22,435 bases of DNA, taken from the NCBI GenBank assembly GCA_002633005.1, contig NMRA01001005.1, positions 10,723 through 33,157 of the forward strand, given 5' to 3'. The position numbers and the translations under genes are program-made. Below, one piece after another: positions 1-9,705 of this stretch (positions within the stretch are counted from its first letter, which is position 1; the number at the start of each line of letters is the position of its first letter). Below the pieces are notes generated by a model, which saw only the letters and a list, made by a program, of their open reading frames with translations, had not been told where the DNA came from and ran no database searches. This DNA comes from Phoronis australis. Lineage: Eukaryota > Phoronida > Phoronidae.

Positions 1-326
1 AGGTATCTGTGTGCGTTTTACATATTTCTTAACTTATTATGTTGCTGGATGACTTTCCCATAAGACATACCTACACGCGATTCTGCTCTGGCTGAAGTCT
101 GGTGATTAAGAACAGAAAGTGGTATGAGAACGCCGGTGGGCTTGAATAGCGCATAGTGAGCGCACTATTGTTGTCACGGAAATAATTTCACGAGCAGCGA
201 TCAATGGCCCAGTTCGAATAAACTCGGGGAGAGTACGTTAACGTGAATGTTCATAATTTCATATTTTTGTTGTTTGCTTTATATTGTATACTCGTTTACA
301 ATATACTCCATATAACGTTGACATTT

Positions 327-332
327 TTTATT
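327..332 (-). promoter_or_regulatory. Possible AATAAA polyadenylation signal for gene A
   Basis: The plus strand reads TTTATT here, which is AATAAA on the minus strand, about 370 bases after the stop codon at 705-707. The hexamer is common by chance in AT-rich DNA, so this is only consistent with a transcript end. Confidence 0.3.
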
Positions 333-635
333 TAACAATTTGTTTTTTCAAACTGTATTTACTGGTGAAATTACAGTTTTGTCGGTCCCTCCCACTCTGC
401 AATTTACTGAAGAGTAGACGAGACGATTACACTCTGCCGGGAACGACATTTGTAAGTTTGGTACATGTAAGTGATTTGGTCGCGTTGTTTTTTCTGTTTT
501 TGGCTCTCAAACTTGCCGAATCGACTGACTTAATTGCAAAAAACAGGGAAAAGCCAGCCGAGCTCACGGCTCAACTCATTAGTTCTAAGTTGTTTCTTGT
601 TCTATGTTCAGATCGATTCGAGATTGTGTATAGAC

Positions 636-700
636 TGGGTCGAGTGGGTTGTGGGTCGTGGGTCGAGGGGGTTGTGGGTCGTGGGTCGAAGGGCGTGGGG
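636..700. repeat. G-tract minisatellite with a 23-bp period
   Basis: Two identical 20-base copies (GGTTGTGGGTCGTGGGTCGA) start at 647 and 670. They lie in a run of about ten G-tracts of three or more Gs on the plus strand. The minus-strand transcript would be C-rich just after the tail stop codon. The G-rich strand could form a G-quadruplex. Confidence 0.75.
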
Positions 701-704
701 GCAA

Positions 705-948
705 TCAAATATTGACCACCCCTTGGTTCAGTTGGTTGTGGCTCACATGTGTCTGCAGCATTTCTCGTCTTGCAAGTGGGTCGAGTTCATACGGCCTCAA
801 AGTTGACGAAAGTTCGGTAAATGGAAAATCGAATTCATTGTCTGATTCTTCAACTTCAGTGTGATGCCCGTATCCACTCTCCTTTCTGTCTGCATACATG
901 TAACAATTATCCAGTTCTCGCTCAAAATCGTCTTTGTCTTCTGACCTG
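705..948 (-). CDS. Candidate cytoplasmic-tail terminal exon of gene A
   Basis: Open minus-strand frame ending in TGA at 705-707, coding about 80 hydrophilic residues. Seen: an acidic start (SEDKDDFEREL), then CYMYAD, ESGYGHH and RPYELDP, with four tyrosines in polar surroundings as in receptor tails. No YxxL/I motif is present, so there is no ITIM or ITAM. Two AGs three bases apart (CAGCAG) allow an exon start at 948 or 945; both give phase 2, the same phase as the tail exon at 18676-18940. The stretch before the AG lacks a pyrimidine tract, so the acceptor is weak. The open frame also continues upstream to an ATG at 960-962, so a small separate protein is an alternative. It belongs to gene A by position and strand only. 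Confidence 0.5.
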
Positions 949-1927
949 CTGGGTTCCGACATTGCAATTTTTTAATTGATTGTCAAGTGGCCAACCGTCT
1001 TCCACCTATTGCATCATTTGGCGGGAAACTTAGAAATAACCAATTTGTCTTCAAAATTAACAAAAATCGCGACTAGTTTGAATAAAGAGTGCTTATTTAG
1101 TTATATTTAATGGTATTCGTGTCATTTTCGCTACCTGAAACCTCAAAAACTAAGAAAATGCATGGTGGGAACTCTTTAAAAATAAAACAGTCTGATTAGG
1201 AATGCTACGCCACGTGTTTGACGAACCTATAAGAGTATACAGAAATGGGTCTGTCTGCATAAAATCAGACCAGGCTACAATTTCTACTTCACAACCCAGT
1301 ACTACCGAAATAACTCTGTCGCATCTCAAATGGTTTTACGAACCATTTCTTTTTTCATAAACTGTCACAAAATGGTAGTTGTGACAATTGATAACAGAAT
1401 TCCCCAGGCTAAAATCATTATGAAAAACTTAAATTGCACTAAAAGCGACATTTCACAAAAAGATACCTTGTTAGGCCCCTTTAACACAAAACTGCTTTTA
1501 CATACATTAAAATGGCCAGTATTTGTTTTGGACATGGTAACCGAAAAAGTAAAATATTTTAAGTCACAAACAACTCCGACAAGGACATGATTGGTTCATG
1601 ATATAGTTAACATGCACAATATTCAGTGAAGATGGATCAAGCGAACTTAAAATCAGTTTCTAAAAATCTCGAGGAATTAACCATTTGAAACCTAAACATT
1701 GACAATCGTTCCATCCCGTTGTATCCAAGGTACACATGTAGTAAGTCCAGTCCCGCTAAGATGGTCGTATCATTAATTGGTGTTGACGAACAATTCATAG
1801 GGGTGGTTTATGGAGGTTTTCAGCTTATGATAACATTACTTTAGTAACAATATTCCATTTTTACAAAAACACAGTATTGCCTTCGCAATAACATTACTGC
1901 GGCCGTCTTAAAAGAGACTTAACTTAC
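949..1927. other. Presumed intron between spacer exon and tail exon
   Basis: A membrane-spanning exon is expected here but none with both an AG acceptor and a GT donor was found. One minus-strand open stretch (about 1340-1590) ends in a hydrophobic run (FFIMILAWGILLSIV) and then a stop, without usable splice sites. An 86-codon plus-strand open frame at 1330-1590 overlaps it and matches nothing I recognise. The rest is AT-rich with no clear signal. Confidence 0.4.
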
Positions 1928-2008
1928 AAGCTTTGATAAAACTGACCTCAGGTGCACTGAATGTGGCAGTCGCGACCAGCTGTGCAGCGGATGCCTTTAA
2001 AAGTTTAA
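1928..2008 (-). CDS. Candidate spacer exon 6 of gene A
   Basis: An 81-base exon flanked by TTCTGTATTCAG (acceptor) and GTAAGTT (donor), open only in the phase-1 frame and leaving phase 1. It adds about 27 residues, including KLLKASAAQLVATATFS, alanine-rich and only mildly hydrophobic. It is too short and too polar for a confident membrane segment, so it would be a membrane-proximal spacer. Phase symmetry and two good splice sites support it; there is no homology evidence. A fortuitous exon-like stretch is possible. Confidence 0.42.
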
Positions 2009-2105
2009 CTGAATACAGAAAATTACTTTTCGGACATTTTTTGAATTGCTACTAAATCCTTCTCAACACTGCAAGTAACAGATAGTAAGCATACTTAGAC
2101 CTTAC

Positions 2106-2156
2106 CAGGTGTTGGGGAGTATGTGCCCACAGCAGGTCTTCGTATAATAGGTTTTG
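2106..2156 (-). CDS. Candidate hinge exon 5 of gene A
   Basis: A 51-base exon between the acceptor ATGATTGCAG and the donor GTAAGG, phase 1 in and out. Joined to the preceding Ig exon it reads AKPIIRRPAVGTYSPTP. The proline, threonine and arginine content fits an extended stalk between the last Ig domain and the membrane. It lies about 300 bases downstream of the third Ig exon. Support is the matching phase and splice sites; the stretch is too short for similarity to help. Confidence 0.5.
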
Positions 2157-2450
2157 CTGCAATCATGAACATAGATATCGATACAATATTGACGTGATAG
2201 GTTAAGACTTAAACGACTGCCTGCAAAAGGTAAAATTAGTGTTGGTAACAAAATGTTTGCTTTTGTAACGAGCACGCGCCTTAAAACAATTTCCAAGCAG
2301 TCATAATCAAATCGATTAATAAGTTATTCCTTATATGCAAAGTGGCCACGTCATGGTAAAGTATCTGACGTCAGCGTTAGTCAACAACTTCACACGTGAC
2401 AACGTTCAACTTCTGAGGGTTGTCAGTGACTACTTCACCAGAACACCCAC

Positions 2451-2750
2451 CTGTAGCCCTTGTAATGACGTGTTTGGATGCTGTGAACGTTACACCCCGT
2501 ACCGTGTTGGTCGCAAAACACACGTAGACAGATTCATTGACTGTGATGGAAAGGACAGCACTAATGACGCTATCTCTTGAGTCGACCTGGCGCCAACTGT
2601 ACAGGTGAGGAGCGGGAATGGGCGGAGACGACGGGTTGACACCACAAGTTAAACTAACTTGATCATTGATGTAGTACTCAAACGGTGAAGTACACTGGGT
2701 GGTGGACGTCATGCACACTTGAATATTGGCATCGGATACAGGCACAGGTG
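2451..2750 (-). CDS. Gene A exon 4: third Ig-like domain (C2/I type)
   Basis: A 300-base exon, phase 1 on both sides, with acceptor TTTTTCAACCAG and donor GTGGGT. It codes residues about 251-350 of the spliced product. Seen: B-strand cysteine in SLTCGV (C286), C-strand tryptophan in LYSW (W303) and F-strand cysteine in VYVCFA (C328), the classic Ig core. The spacing between the cysteines is short, as in C2 or I-set domains. Two extra cysteines near the domain start (C263 and C270, in VCMTSTTQC) could form an added disulfide. One N-glycosylation site (NES, 322) is visible. The DxG/AxYxC motif before C328 is weakened, with NESVYVC in its place. The exon probably encodes the membrane-proximal extracellular Ig domain. 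Confidence 0.85.
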
Positions 2751-5353
2751 CTGGTTGAAAAAGGAAACGTAGAAGAAACCACGACAAAATCTAATCAACG
2801 TTCATAAACCGTGAAAGACTACCGTGTGTGGCTAACAGTGTTGGCTATTTTCAGGAATTTTAAAGCTTACTGGAAAAATTATTATCCAGTTTAATTATTG
2901 AGTTATCTTTTCAAACGAACATAGACGCCACATCAAACAAAAAACATGTCATAGTACTACGTAAAGACAGCCTCCAGCGTCTAAAACACCTGTTTGACAC
3001 CAGAAATGCAACATAAAAATGTTTTTGCTTCTTACATACCACAGAATGTAATTAATTGCGACTCAAATTACATCGCTCATAATTTGTAGTCCCTTCGAGC
3101 CCCGAGGAAAAAAATCTCAAGCAATCAGTATTCCAATACAATGGAGACACGGTGAAAGTCAAATTTGTTGTAACGATGATGTCATACACTTCGATTGGTG
3201 CAAGCGCCATCTCAAGCTTTTTTTTGGCTCTGAAAGGGATTCGTGACGAGGCTACTGTATTGTCAAAGGCCTACTGGGGCATGCTATGACACTGTATGTT
3301 GATGTTTTTCATCAAAATACATATTTTAGATATAAAAATAGTCATTTTGGCACCATACTAGGCCTTTAATATTTGACGTGCAAAATGACACTCTTATACG
3401 TGAACACTTTAACGTGTCTATATAAAAACCAGTAGATTTTCGAAAATCAGTGTTAGCATCAAAATTAAAAACAGCTTCATTTTTTGTACATAGATAGGTA
3501 TCCTAACAAAAAAATAAATGCCACATTTTGTGCACTCAATGACCCCTAATTCCTGGAGCACTAGAAGTTGCAAAATAGTTTGAAAGTTGTACTTTGGCGG
3601 CTGGAATAACCAATTCGTATACTGTAAATAACTATTTATCATTAACTCAAATTTGACGGCTTTATTCTAGACATGGGAGATAACCCACAGACCACTTTCA
3701 CTAGCTAATTTCAGTGGCTGTTTTTGTGACCCACTTGCTGTCATACTTCACCTTGTAGCTTTTTAAAACTTTTTGAACATAGAGTTAAAGAGTAAATCGT
3801 GATGACTGACCAAGAAAATATCTATTTGAACAAGAAATCTGCTTTGAATTGTTTTAAAAGTCAAGTCTAAAGTCTTTCAAATGAAAACAATGTGGATGTA
3901 TTGGGATGTATTAGGCGATCAGTATGAAAACTGAACCCGATGACCTTTGTCCAGTGAATCAGTTGACATTAGGTTTGGGGATATATCAAACACCTGTACA
4001 TGTAAACCTCTTGTTTTCTTCCATTATCATTTATTCGATAATTGCAGGTCAAATAAATGAAAATGAATCTCTTTGAAATTTGAATTTGTAAGAATTGTTG
4101 TTTTAGGTATTATGTTCTTAAATTCCTTGTTGCAAACTGCCCATGTGGTTCCAGTATCCGAAAATACTTACTACATAAATTCTTATTTTCGACACCCTTT
4201 CTTTATATTCTTTTCGCCTTTCTTGCCAAAAGCGATTTTGTAACAGTATTTGACCCTTTTCTCTGAGCGTATGATTACCGGTTGTCATCGGTTATTTCCG
4301 TACCCACATTTCCGGCTCATCAGTTCAGGAACTTGGCTTGCTCGAAAAGTCTTCATTATTTTGTTTTATTAGTAATATATCGTGATTCGTTTGCATATGT
4401 AGTGTATTTATAGTTTGTAGTTAGTGGTCGTTGATTTTTTTGGAATGTTACGCGTACTTAGTATGTTAAAAATAGCATTGGTGTTTAGTTCCTTACGTAG
4501 GCCGGTCGAACCTAGGAACCAATATGGGTCGAACCAATTTTTTTCGGTTTTATTTTTTCCTCGTTTTGAAAAAGTACTTTGCTATCATCGGAAAGGTAGT
4601 ACATTCTACTCAGTAAAAATCGAAAAAAGTATCAAAATCGGGGCAAGCACTGTAAAGTTATTGCAAGTTTTGTGGCGAAATTTGGGTCACTTTGTTTGGA
4701 TCGCGTCGGCCATATTGGAGGACAGCGGCATGAGTTACGAGTTTAAAACTTTGTGTAAATTGTTTTCGCCAACAAATTACGGTAAAATTTAGTTAGACAT
4801 ATCTTTACTTACTATTCTGCACGATTTAGCAGTGTTCGCCAAATTTCAGCCTCGCAGTTGTTACTCATTACTAAGTGATAAATGTGCTCACAATTCCCGT
4901 TGGACTTCGATCGTCTCATTTCTGACGGCACCTACAATGTCGACTTTTGCTGAACTGAAAGGCATGTTCAATCGGCTACTTTATAATTTGTGAAGATTTA
5001 ACGTTGATGCATTTTGACAAACGTTGCTACAAAAAAGAAACTTTGTTCAATTTTCGTGTTTTTTGTGTTTGTGGCCAGCAGTGTGACACAGGACTAACCA
5101 GCCCGTAATTTCATGCAAGTGTCTGAAACTACCTATGAAAATATGCAGCATTTATCATTTGACCATTTTACTTCGACAAAACAGCTTACAACCGCATGCA
5201 TTTACCTTTCGCCAGTGTCTGGTCTCGATCCGCACCGGGTCCGATAGGCTGCGGTAATTTCTGTCAAAATTTATTCGCCACACTTCTTCAGCAAATTCCA
5301 TAAAATTGTCCGTAGTTTGATTTTATCAAAATTAAGGCGCGCTGTCGATTTTT
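2751..5353. other. Left part of the long intron between Ig exons 3 and 4
   Basis: No exon of gene A is recognised here. A 122-codon plus-strand open frame at 4424-4792 (start MVVDFFGMLRVL) is not recognisable as a protein; its DNA is homopolymer-rich and includes a GGCCATATTGG stretch, more like old repeat or promoter-like sequence. A 74-codon minus-strand frame at 3418-3642 is AT-rich and not convincing. Otherwise nothing is seen. Confidence 0.45.
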
Positions 5354-5582
5354 TTATCCCCGTTTGCTGGCTGGTAACAGTACAGGCACTGCTCCAGTCG
5401 CACTGACGGCGTTTTCTCGCCTGGGTTCCTGAATGAATTGTACTTCCGGGTTCGCGGCAAGTTCAAAAATGCGGTGTTTCTTCGGGTGCGAATCGTGAGT
5501 GGCGCGTTCATTTAAACTGTTTTCGAGTACGGATCGTGTATTAGTTATGGGGTAGGTACTTCTTGGATCCTTATAACATCTT
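5354..5582 (-). CDS. Possible alternative or relict tail exon, unrecognised
   Basis: A minus-strand open frame ending in TAA, preceded by TTAACCCTTATTACATGGTTAG, a passable acceptor that would give a phase-2 exon of about 75 codons. That phase and size match the tail exons at 705-948 and 18676-18940. Seen: a hydrophilic, tyrosine-containing product (YKDPRSTYPITNTRSVLEN at the start) with no YxxL motif. The stretch is richer in CpG than its surroundings. The same frame stays open upstream to about 5695, including a mildly hydrophobic run (MAFVLHFAFKVLVSRVV). It lies between Ig exons 3 and 4 of gene A, so it could serve a shorter isoform, be a relict of another gene copy, or be chance. Confidence 0.28.
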
Positions 5583-6389
5583 CTAACCATGTAATAAGGG
5601 TTAACAACGCGTGAGACAAGGACTTTAAAGGCAAAATGAAGAACGAAGGCCATTTCTGTTCGTTTAGAGAGTTTTCCCCAAACAAGTTCCATCACAAAGG
5701 CTTTATGGCTTCAGTCAATCAGGCTAAAACACTTCAGAACATCTGAGATGCTGTAAAGTACCGCATAAACCAAGGCCAGCGGCAGAGTACGGGCTCGTAC
5801 TAGCCAGGATAGGTAAGTTTTGTGACTGAGCAGGACCAATAGTGGAGTCAAACTTGAACATATCCATGAAAACCTGTCACAGTTTGCTAATCTCTCTCAT
5901 CGGATGCCATTTTGTGGAAGTTACGTGAAATCATGCCTGCTGACGAACAAAAAATCCAAGGGACAAAAATCTTACAAATTTCACGAAGGTTAGCACCGTG
6001 AAATGTTGTTTATCGTGGCTTCTCATTGGTTAAGGTAATGAAACCGACGTCATAACATTTAGTCATTCCATTGGTTGAAGTCTGGGAAACCCCTTTCAGT
6101 TTACTGTTGCATAGTATGGGGACCACCTTTGACTTGAATAGTTGCAACTTATTAAAACGGGCAGTGATCGAAGTAAACAAAATCAAGGGAACTCCGATCT
6201 CGTGGCTAAGACCAAACACGTACACTGCATATAGAAGGCTTGTGTAAGTGGGGCGATGTGATCGATGAACTTCCGAGCAAGCATGCACATTGATCCCCAC
6301 ACACGGAATTTCGTGTGTCGTTCATCATGTTTCCACAGGGCCACTTTCCAGTATAGATGGCGCTGTGTCAGATCGTAATATCTTCCCAT
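5583..6389. other. Intron sequence, no gene recognised
   Basis: Contains an isolated consensus donor on the plus strand (GATAG|GTAAGT, GT at 5813-5814) with no matching exon. Minus-strand frames of 72 to 96 codons at 6010-6401 overlap each other in different frames and look like chance openings. Nothing else is identified. Confidence 0.4.
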
Positions 6390-6574
6390 GCTATTTTCCA
6401 AGTGTCACGCGCCAAGTCACGCGCTTCGCTCAGTTTCGCGCTAGCCGTTGCCTAACTCACACGACAGAAATACTTTGTGGTTATCGCGCGCGCGGTGAAA
6501 AAGTTAACGGTGACTAACGAGTGGAGTTGGAATTCGTCGCCAAAGTCACCTTAATTCTCGCACCTTCATCGAAG
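6390..6574 (+). promoter_or_regulatory. CpG-rich patch with a downstream splice donor, possible promoter and first exon
   Basis: CpG dinucleotides cluster here (CACGCGCCAAG, GCGCGCGCGG and others), unlike the CpG-poor AT-rich flanks. The patch ends at CATCGAAG|GTATGT, a good plus-strand donor with GT at 6575-6576. This suggests an unmethylated promoter with a first exon on the plus strand, antisense to gene A inside its long intron. No protein is assigned. Plus-strand frames further right (6661-6963 and 7092-7415) are unrecognised. An intronic promoter acting on the minus strand is also possible. Confidence 0.3.
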
Positions 6575-6576
6575 GT

Positions 6577-7780
6577 ATGTGTACAAGCAGAAAAGGATCA
6601 CTGGAGAATCATAGTTTTACTTGTAGAATGCATTTTTGACGATGTGAAAACTTTTAATCGGTGAGCAGATTTCGCCTACATTTTAAAGTGCACAGGGCGA
6701 AATTAGTACAGAAAGCAATGGGAAGTATTGAAGCCCCTAACCAGCCAACCGAGGCGCTACGTGTTGCGTATGAACAGAGGACCATAACCACCTTAGGTGC
6801 CTCCCATCCTATGCCAGTGGCTGTCACAACGAAGATAAAAACACGAGTAAGGCAGATTCCGACTGGTGGTCGCGTCCACATTCTCCATGCAGACAAAGAG
6901 CGAAGCCATCTATCATTTAGACGAAGCACGCATGTCAGTCACAATTCATGTACATATTTTTGAACTAAACAAAAATCATCAGTGTGGTTTTGACCGAATG
7001 GTAATTAGTAGTGTTGTCTGCTTTTTGTTTCTAAAATACCAGCTTTTTACGTCATTTTGCAAGGTAATTACACGTTTCAAGTGGCCCCCTATTGGTAGTT
7101 GAGGCAACTGAGAACAGGCAAATAGAACGAAGTGCAGTTCGTGTAATGCTTCGTAAGCAAAAACTACGGGAGAGGCAATATTTTTTATTTCAGACTATGA
7201 AGATGTTAGGAATGACTAAACAAATTATTACGAGACCAGTTTTTGAAAAGGTGAAATATGGATGCTACAGAGTGCCAAATTTGGCCGAAAATGGCTTCTC
7301 AGTGAAAACCTGCAAAGTAGCCGTTTTGTCACACAAAATCAATGCATACAATTTTAAAATGAAGTTTGAGAGTGATGCCATTAACTTATTCAATCAAGGT
7401 CCTTTAAAACCGTAACGCTCATTTGTTATCAGCTAGCTATACTGTACATGCTTGTAAAATGCATTCAAACATGTCTACTTCGGCGCCCAATTTTATTGTA
7501 AAATGGAGGTACATACCATAAACAGAGAATAAATGGATGAAAATTCTTAAAAAGCAAATATTTCTACATCTTGGCAAACTAAACTCATGCGTTAAGTATA
7601 AAAAGCTGCGATTATGGGTATAGACTCGACCTATTGGTTTTTATATGGAGTTACTCTAAGTGTTGAAAGAACAAACAAGGTGAGAATAAAAACGAGTAAC
7701 AATACTCTAAGCATTTTCAACAACGCGTTATACATGTACCAGACCTTCGTCTAGTACAGCTTGAGAATAATCTAACTTAC
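6577..7780. other. Right part of the long intron, with unassigned plus-strand open frames
   Basis: Plus-strand frames at 6661-6963 (100 codons) and 7092-7415 (107 codons, lysine- and arginine-rich, containing MLRKQKLRERQ) follow the CpG patch, but I see no domain, signal peptide or splice sites tying them together. They may be chance openings or transposon debris. From 7416 to 7780 nothing is recognised. Confidence 0.35.
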
Positions 7781-8104
7781 CAGTCACCTCAATGGCACCA
7801 GTTTCAGCTGACAAAGTAGCCTGCCTGTTGGACACGCTACACCTGAATTGTACACCGTCATCAGCTTCATCCAGGTTGACCGTCAGTGTACAGGTGCCGC
7901 TAGTTGTCCCATCTGCGTTGTAGGTGGCATTGAAAGTAACATTCTCATTTATGTAAGTGTATGTAGCGTGGCCAATCCAGCGTGACCACACCAAAGTAGC
8001 TTGAGGTTTGCCCAGGTTGGCAGTACACGTGAGGACAGTCGGTCCTGCTCCACCAAGGACAGGTTGTGTGGGAGTTCCATTTATGGATGGCGTACCTGGA
8101 ATTA
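7781..8104 (-). CDS. Gene A exon 3: second Ig-like domain (C2/I type)
   Basis: A 324-base exon with acceptor GCTGTTTTTATCAG and donor GTAAGTTA, phase 1 on both sides, coding residues about 143-250. Seen: B-strand cysteine in VLTCTAN (C169), C-strand tryptophan in LVWSRW (W182), and DEADDGVQFRC with the F-strand cysteine (C231), a clear D-x-G-x-x-x-C Ig signature. One extra cysteine (C214) is unpaired within the domain. Three N-glycosylation sites (NGT, NVT, NAT) fit an extracellular position. The opening PSINGTPTQPVLGG followed by VLTC resembles the A-B strands of many invertebrate Ig domains. This is the most canonical domain in the window and the main evidence that the gene is an Ig-superfamily receptor. 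Confidence 0.9.
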
Positions 8105-9020
8105 CTGATAAAAACAGCGGGATTGGATATGGAGCCGAATCTTCTCCAACCTACATGTAGCTCGCAGTTCAACCATCCTCCAGGTCACCGCATCCGTGGT
8201 TGTTTTTTGTCGTAACTTGCTGTACTTTCAAAAATTCTTAAAAGGCTTACTTGATAGCTTAACTGCAAAATGATGGAATACTCATTGTCAGGAGCATAAC
8301 GAAGGCATGTTTTGGTGATTTTGCCATTAAGCAAGTGTTGCTTCAGAGCACAGTTCCTAGAATGTTTTATTAAACATTGAGGGAATTGGGCCTGATGAAT
8401 TAAGGTAAATATTTCGAAAACAGAACCAAACTTACGTTTTGCAAGGAAACCTCTCAATCGTAGCTGATTCGAGGAAGTGTTATAATTAACGAATTGGTCT
8501 GTTCAAGACGGTCACGCTGCGGACAAAATTATTTTACTTTCAACTAGGATATATTTTTATTTAAGGTCAGAGTTCGGCGAAATCCCACTGTCAGTAGAGT
8601 ATTTTATACTCAGTAGTCTAAAATATTTGACCATTTCATTTATCAATCTTTGAAACGAAAAAAACGTTTGTTGTGTAATTAATATTTCTTTTTGTATTTA
8701 ACTGTGCTCGTATATGTTTTTTTAAAATTTTATTTGGGTCTCTGGCCTGGAATGCAATAACGTAAAATAAAGTAAACTAGTGTTCTTGTGGCCTCAAACC
8801 TGTCATAGAGGGTAACTACAGTAAACTATACACTACTACACGCTCTCATAAAGTACAGACAATCATTCTAGCAAATTGTTTTTCAAGACCACAGTTCTCT
8901 TTGTGTTCTCAGGAGCTGGGATATCCATTTTTCATGCACAGTTATTTGACGTTTTTTGGCCCTATTAATCTGCATTCTGTTGCAAACTCTTGAGTTTCAA
9001 AGAGAAAAGGCTGTACTTAC
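8105..9020. other. Intron between Ig exons 2 and 3
   Basis: AT-rich. A 90-codon minus-strand open frame at 8185-8457 lacks Ig features and has no acceptor in the right phase, so it is left unassigned. No repeat or RNA gene is recognised. Confidence 0.5.
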
Positions 9021-9383
9021 AATCCACAACAAGCCAGCTTATTGAATATTCATAAGCGCCAACAATGTACACATCCACAAAGTACAGACCGTCATCGTCA
9101 AGAGTAACATTGGACAGTGTGATGGTGAACTCAGTTTTTCCGTACGAGTAGTCAGTAGAGCCACGAGATGCATAGTCACCGTGGAACATTCCATCATAGA
9201 CGGGTGGATTGGGTGATACAATGTAGGGGGCTTCAAACACAGCGATGTAGAATTTCCGAAGTAAAACCTTGCGAAAGGCTTCACCACTCCCAAATGTATA
9301 ACGTATCCTGAACGTAGCGTTTCCACCATTAATGCCGATGATTTCACTAGGTGTAAACACAGTAAGGGCAGAAACAGTGATAT
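9021..9383 (-). CDS. Gene A exon 2: V-like Ig domain without canonical cysteines
   Basis: A 363-base exon with acceptor TTATCACTTTTCAG and donor GTAAGTAC, phase 1 on both sides, coding residues about 22-142 right after the signal peptide. Seen: a V-set-like frame with GGNATFRIRY (B strand), a long middle section, FTITLSNVTLDDDGLYFVDVY (E-F strands) and a G-strand region ending SWLVVD. Length and the DDDGLY motif match a V domain. The usual cysteine positions appear as Ile48 and Val124, and the C-strand tryptophan is missing. Two N-glycosylation sites are present (NAT 43, NVT 113). As the outermost domain it is the likely ligand-binding part. It could be called an Ig-like fold of uncertain set; the loss of the disulfide is seen directly in the sequence. 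Confidence 0.82.
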
Positions 9384-9477
9384 CTGAAAAGTGATAAAAA
9401 TCTTATACTCAGACGCAAAATTGACATGACACAGATCCACTAATAGATAGTTTGCGTAAATGTGAACCAAGGCAAGC

Positions 9478-9705
9478 ATTACATATCCATAGTCACCCTA
9501 CTGTCACACTCACGCACTGAGTCAACCCATTCATTACATATCCATAGTCACTCTACTGTCACACTCATACACTGAGCCAACCCATTCATTACATATCCAT
9601 AGTCACCCTACTGTCACACTCATGCACTGAGTCAACCCATTCATTACATATCCATAGTCACCCTACTGTCACACTCATGCACTGAGTCAACCCATTCATT
9701 ACCCA
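9478..9705. repeat. 55-bp minisatellite, about four copies
   Basis: Unit beginning ATTACATATCCATAGTCACC repeats with an exact 55-base spacing (ACATA starts at 9481, 9536, 9591 and 9646). Copies differ by a few bases (for example CACGCACTGAG against CATACACTGAG). It lies in intron 1 of gene A just upstream of the V-like exon. Such arrays often vary in copy number between individuals. Confidence 0.95.

Larger units (their letters stand above)
1..704. other. Region 3' of the gene A tail exon, probable 3' UTR and flank
   Basis: This stretch follows the stop codon of the minus-strand tail exon. It holds a G-tract repeat and a possible polyadenylation hexamer, listed separately. Plus-strand reading frames here (for example 284-715) are low-complexity or overlap the repeat and do not look coding. 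Nothing else is recognised. Confidence 0.4.

Noticed and set aside
4424-4792. 122-codon plus-strand open frame as a gene
   Set aside because: Homopolymer-rich, no domain, signal peptide or splice context. More likely chance or repeat sequence.
1330-7415. Similarity between plus-strand frames at 1330-1590 and 7092-7415 (TGGTAGTTG..CAA.TGA.AACAG)
   Set aside because: Only some 25 bases are alike and the reading continues without similarity, so shared origin is not supported.
7945-8172. Minus-strand 75-codon frame overlapping the second Ig exon
   Set aside because: It is in another frame of the same strand over a clearly coding Ig exon, so it is a shadow.
9039-9479. 146-codon minus-strand frame overlapping the V-like exon
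   Set aside because: It is a frame-shifted reading of the exon and adjoining intron; the exon's own frame carries the Ig features and the matching splice phases.
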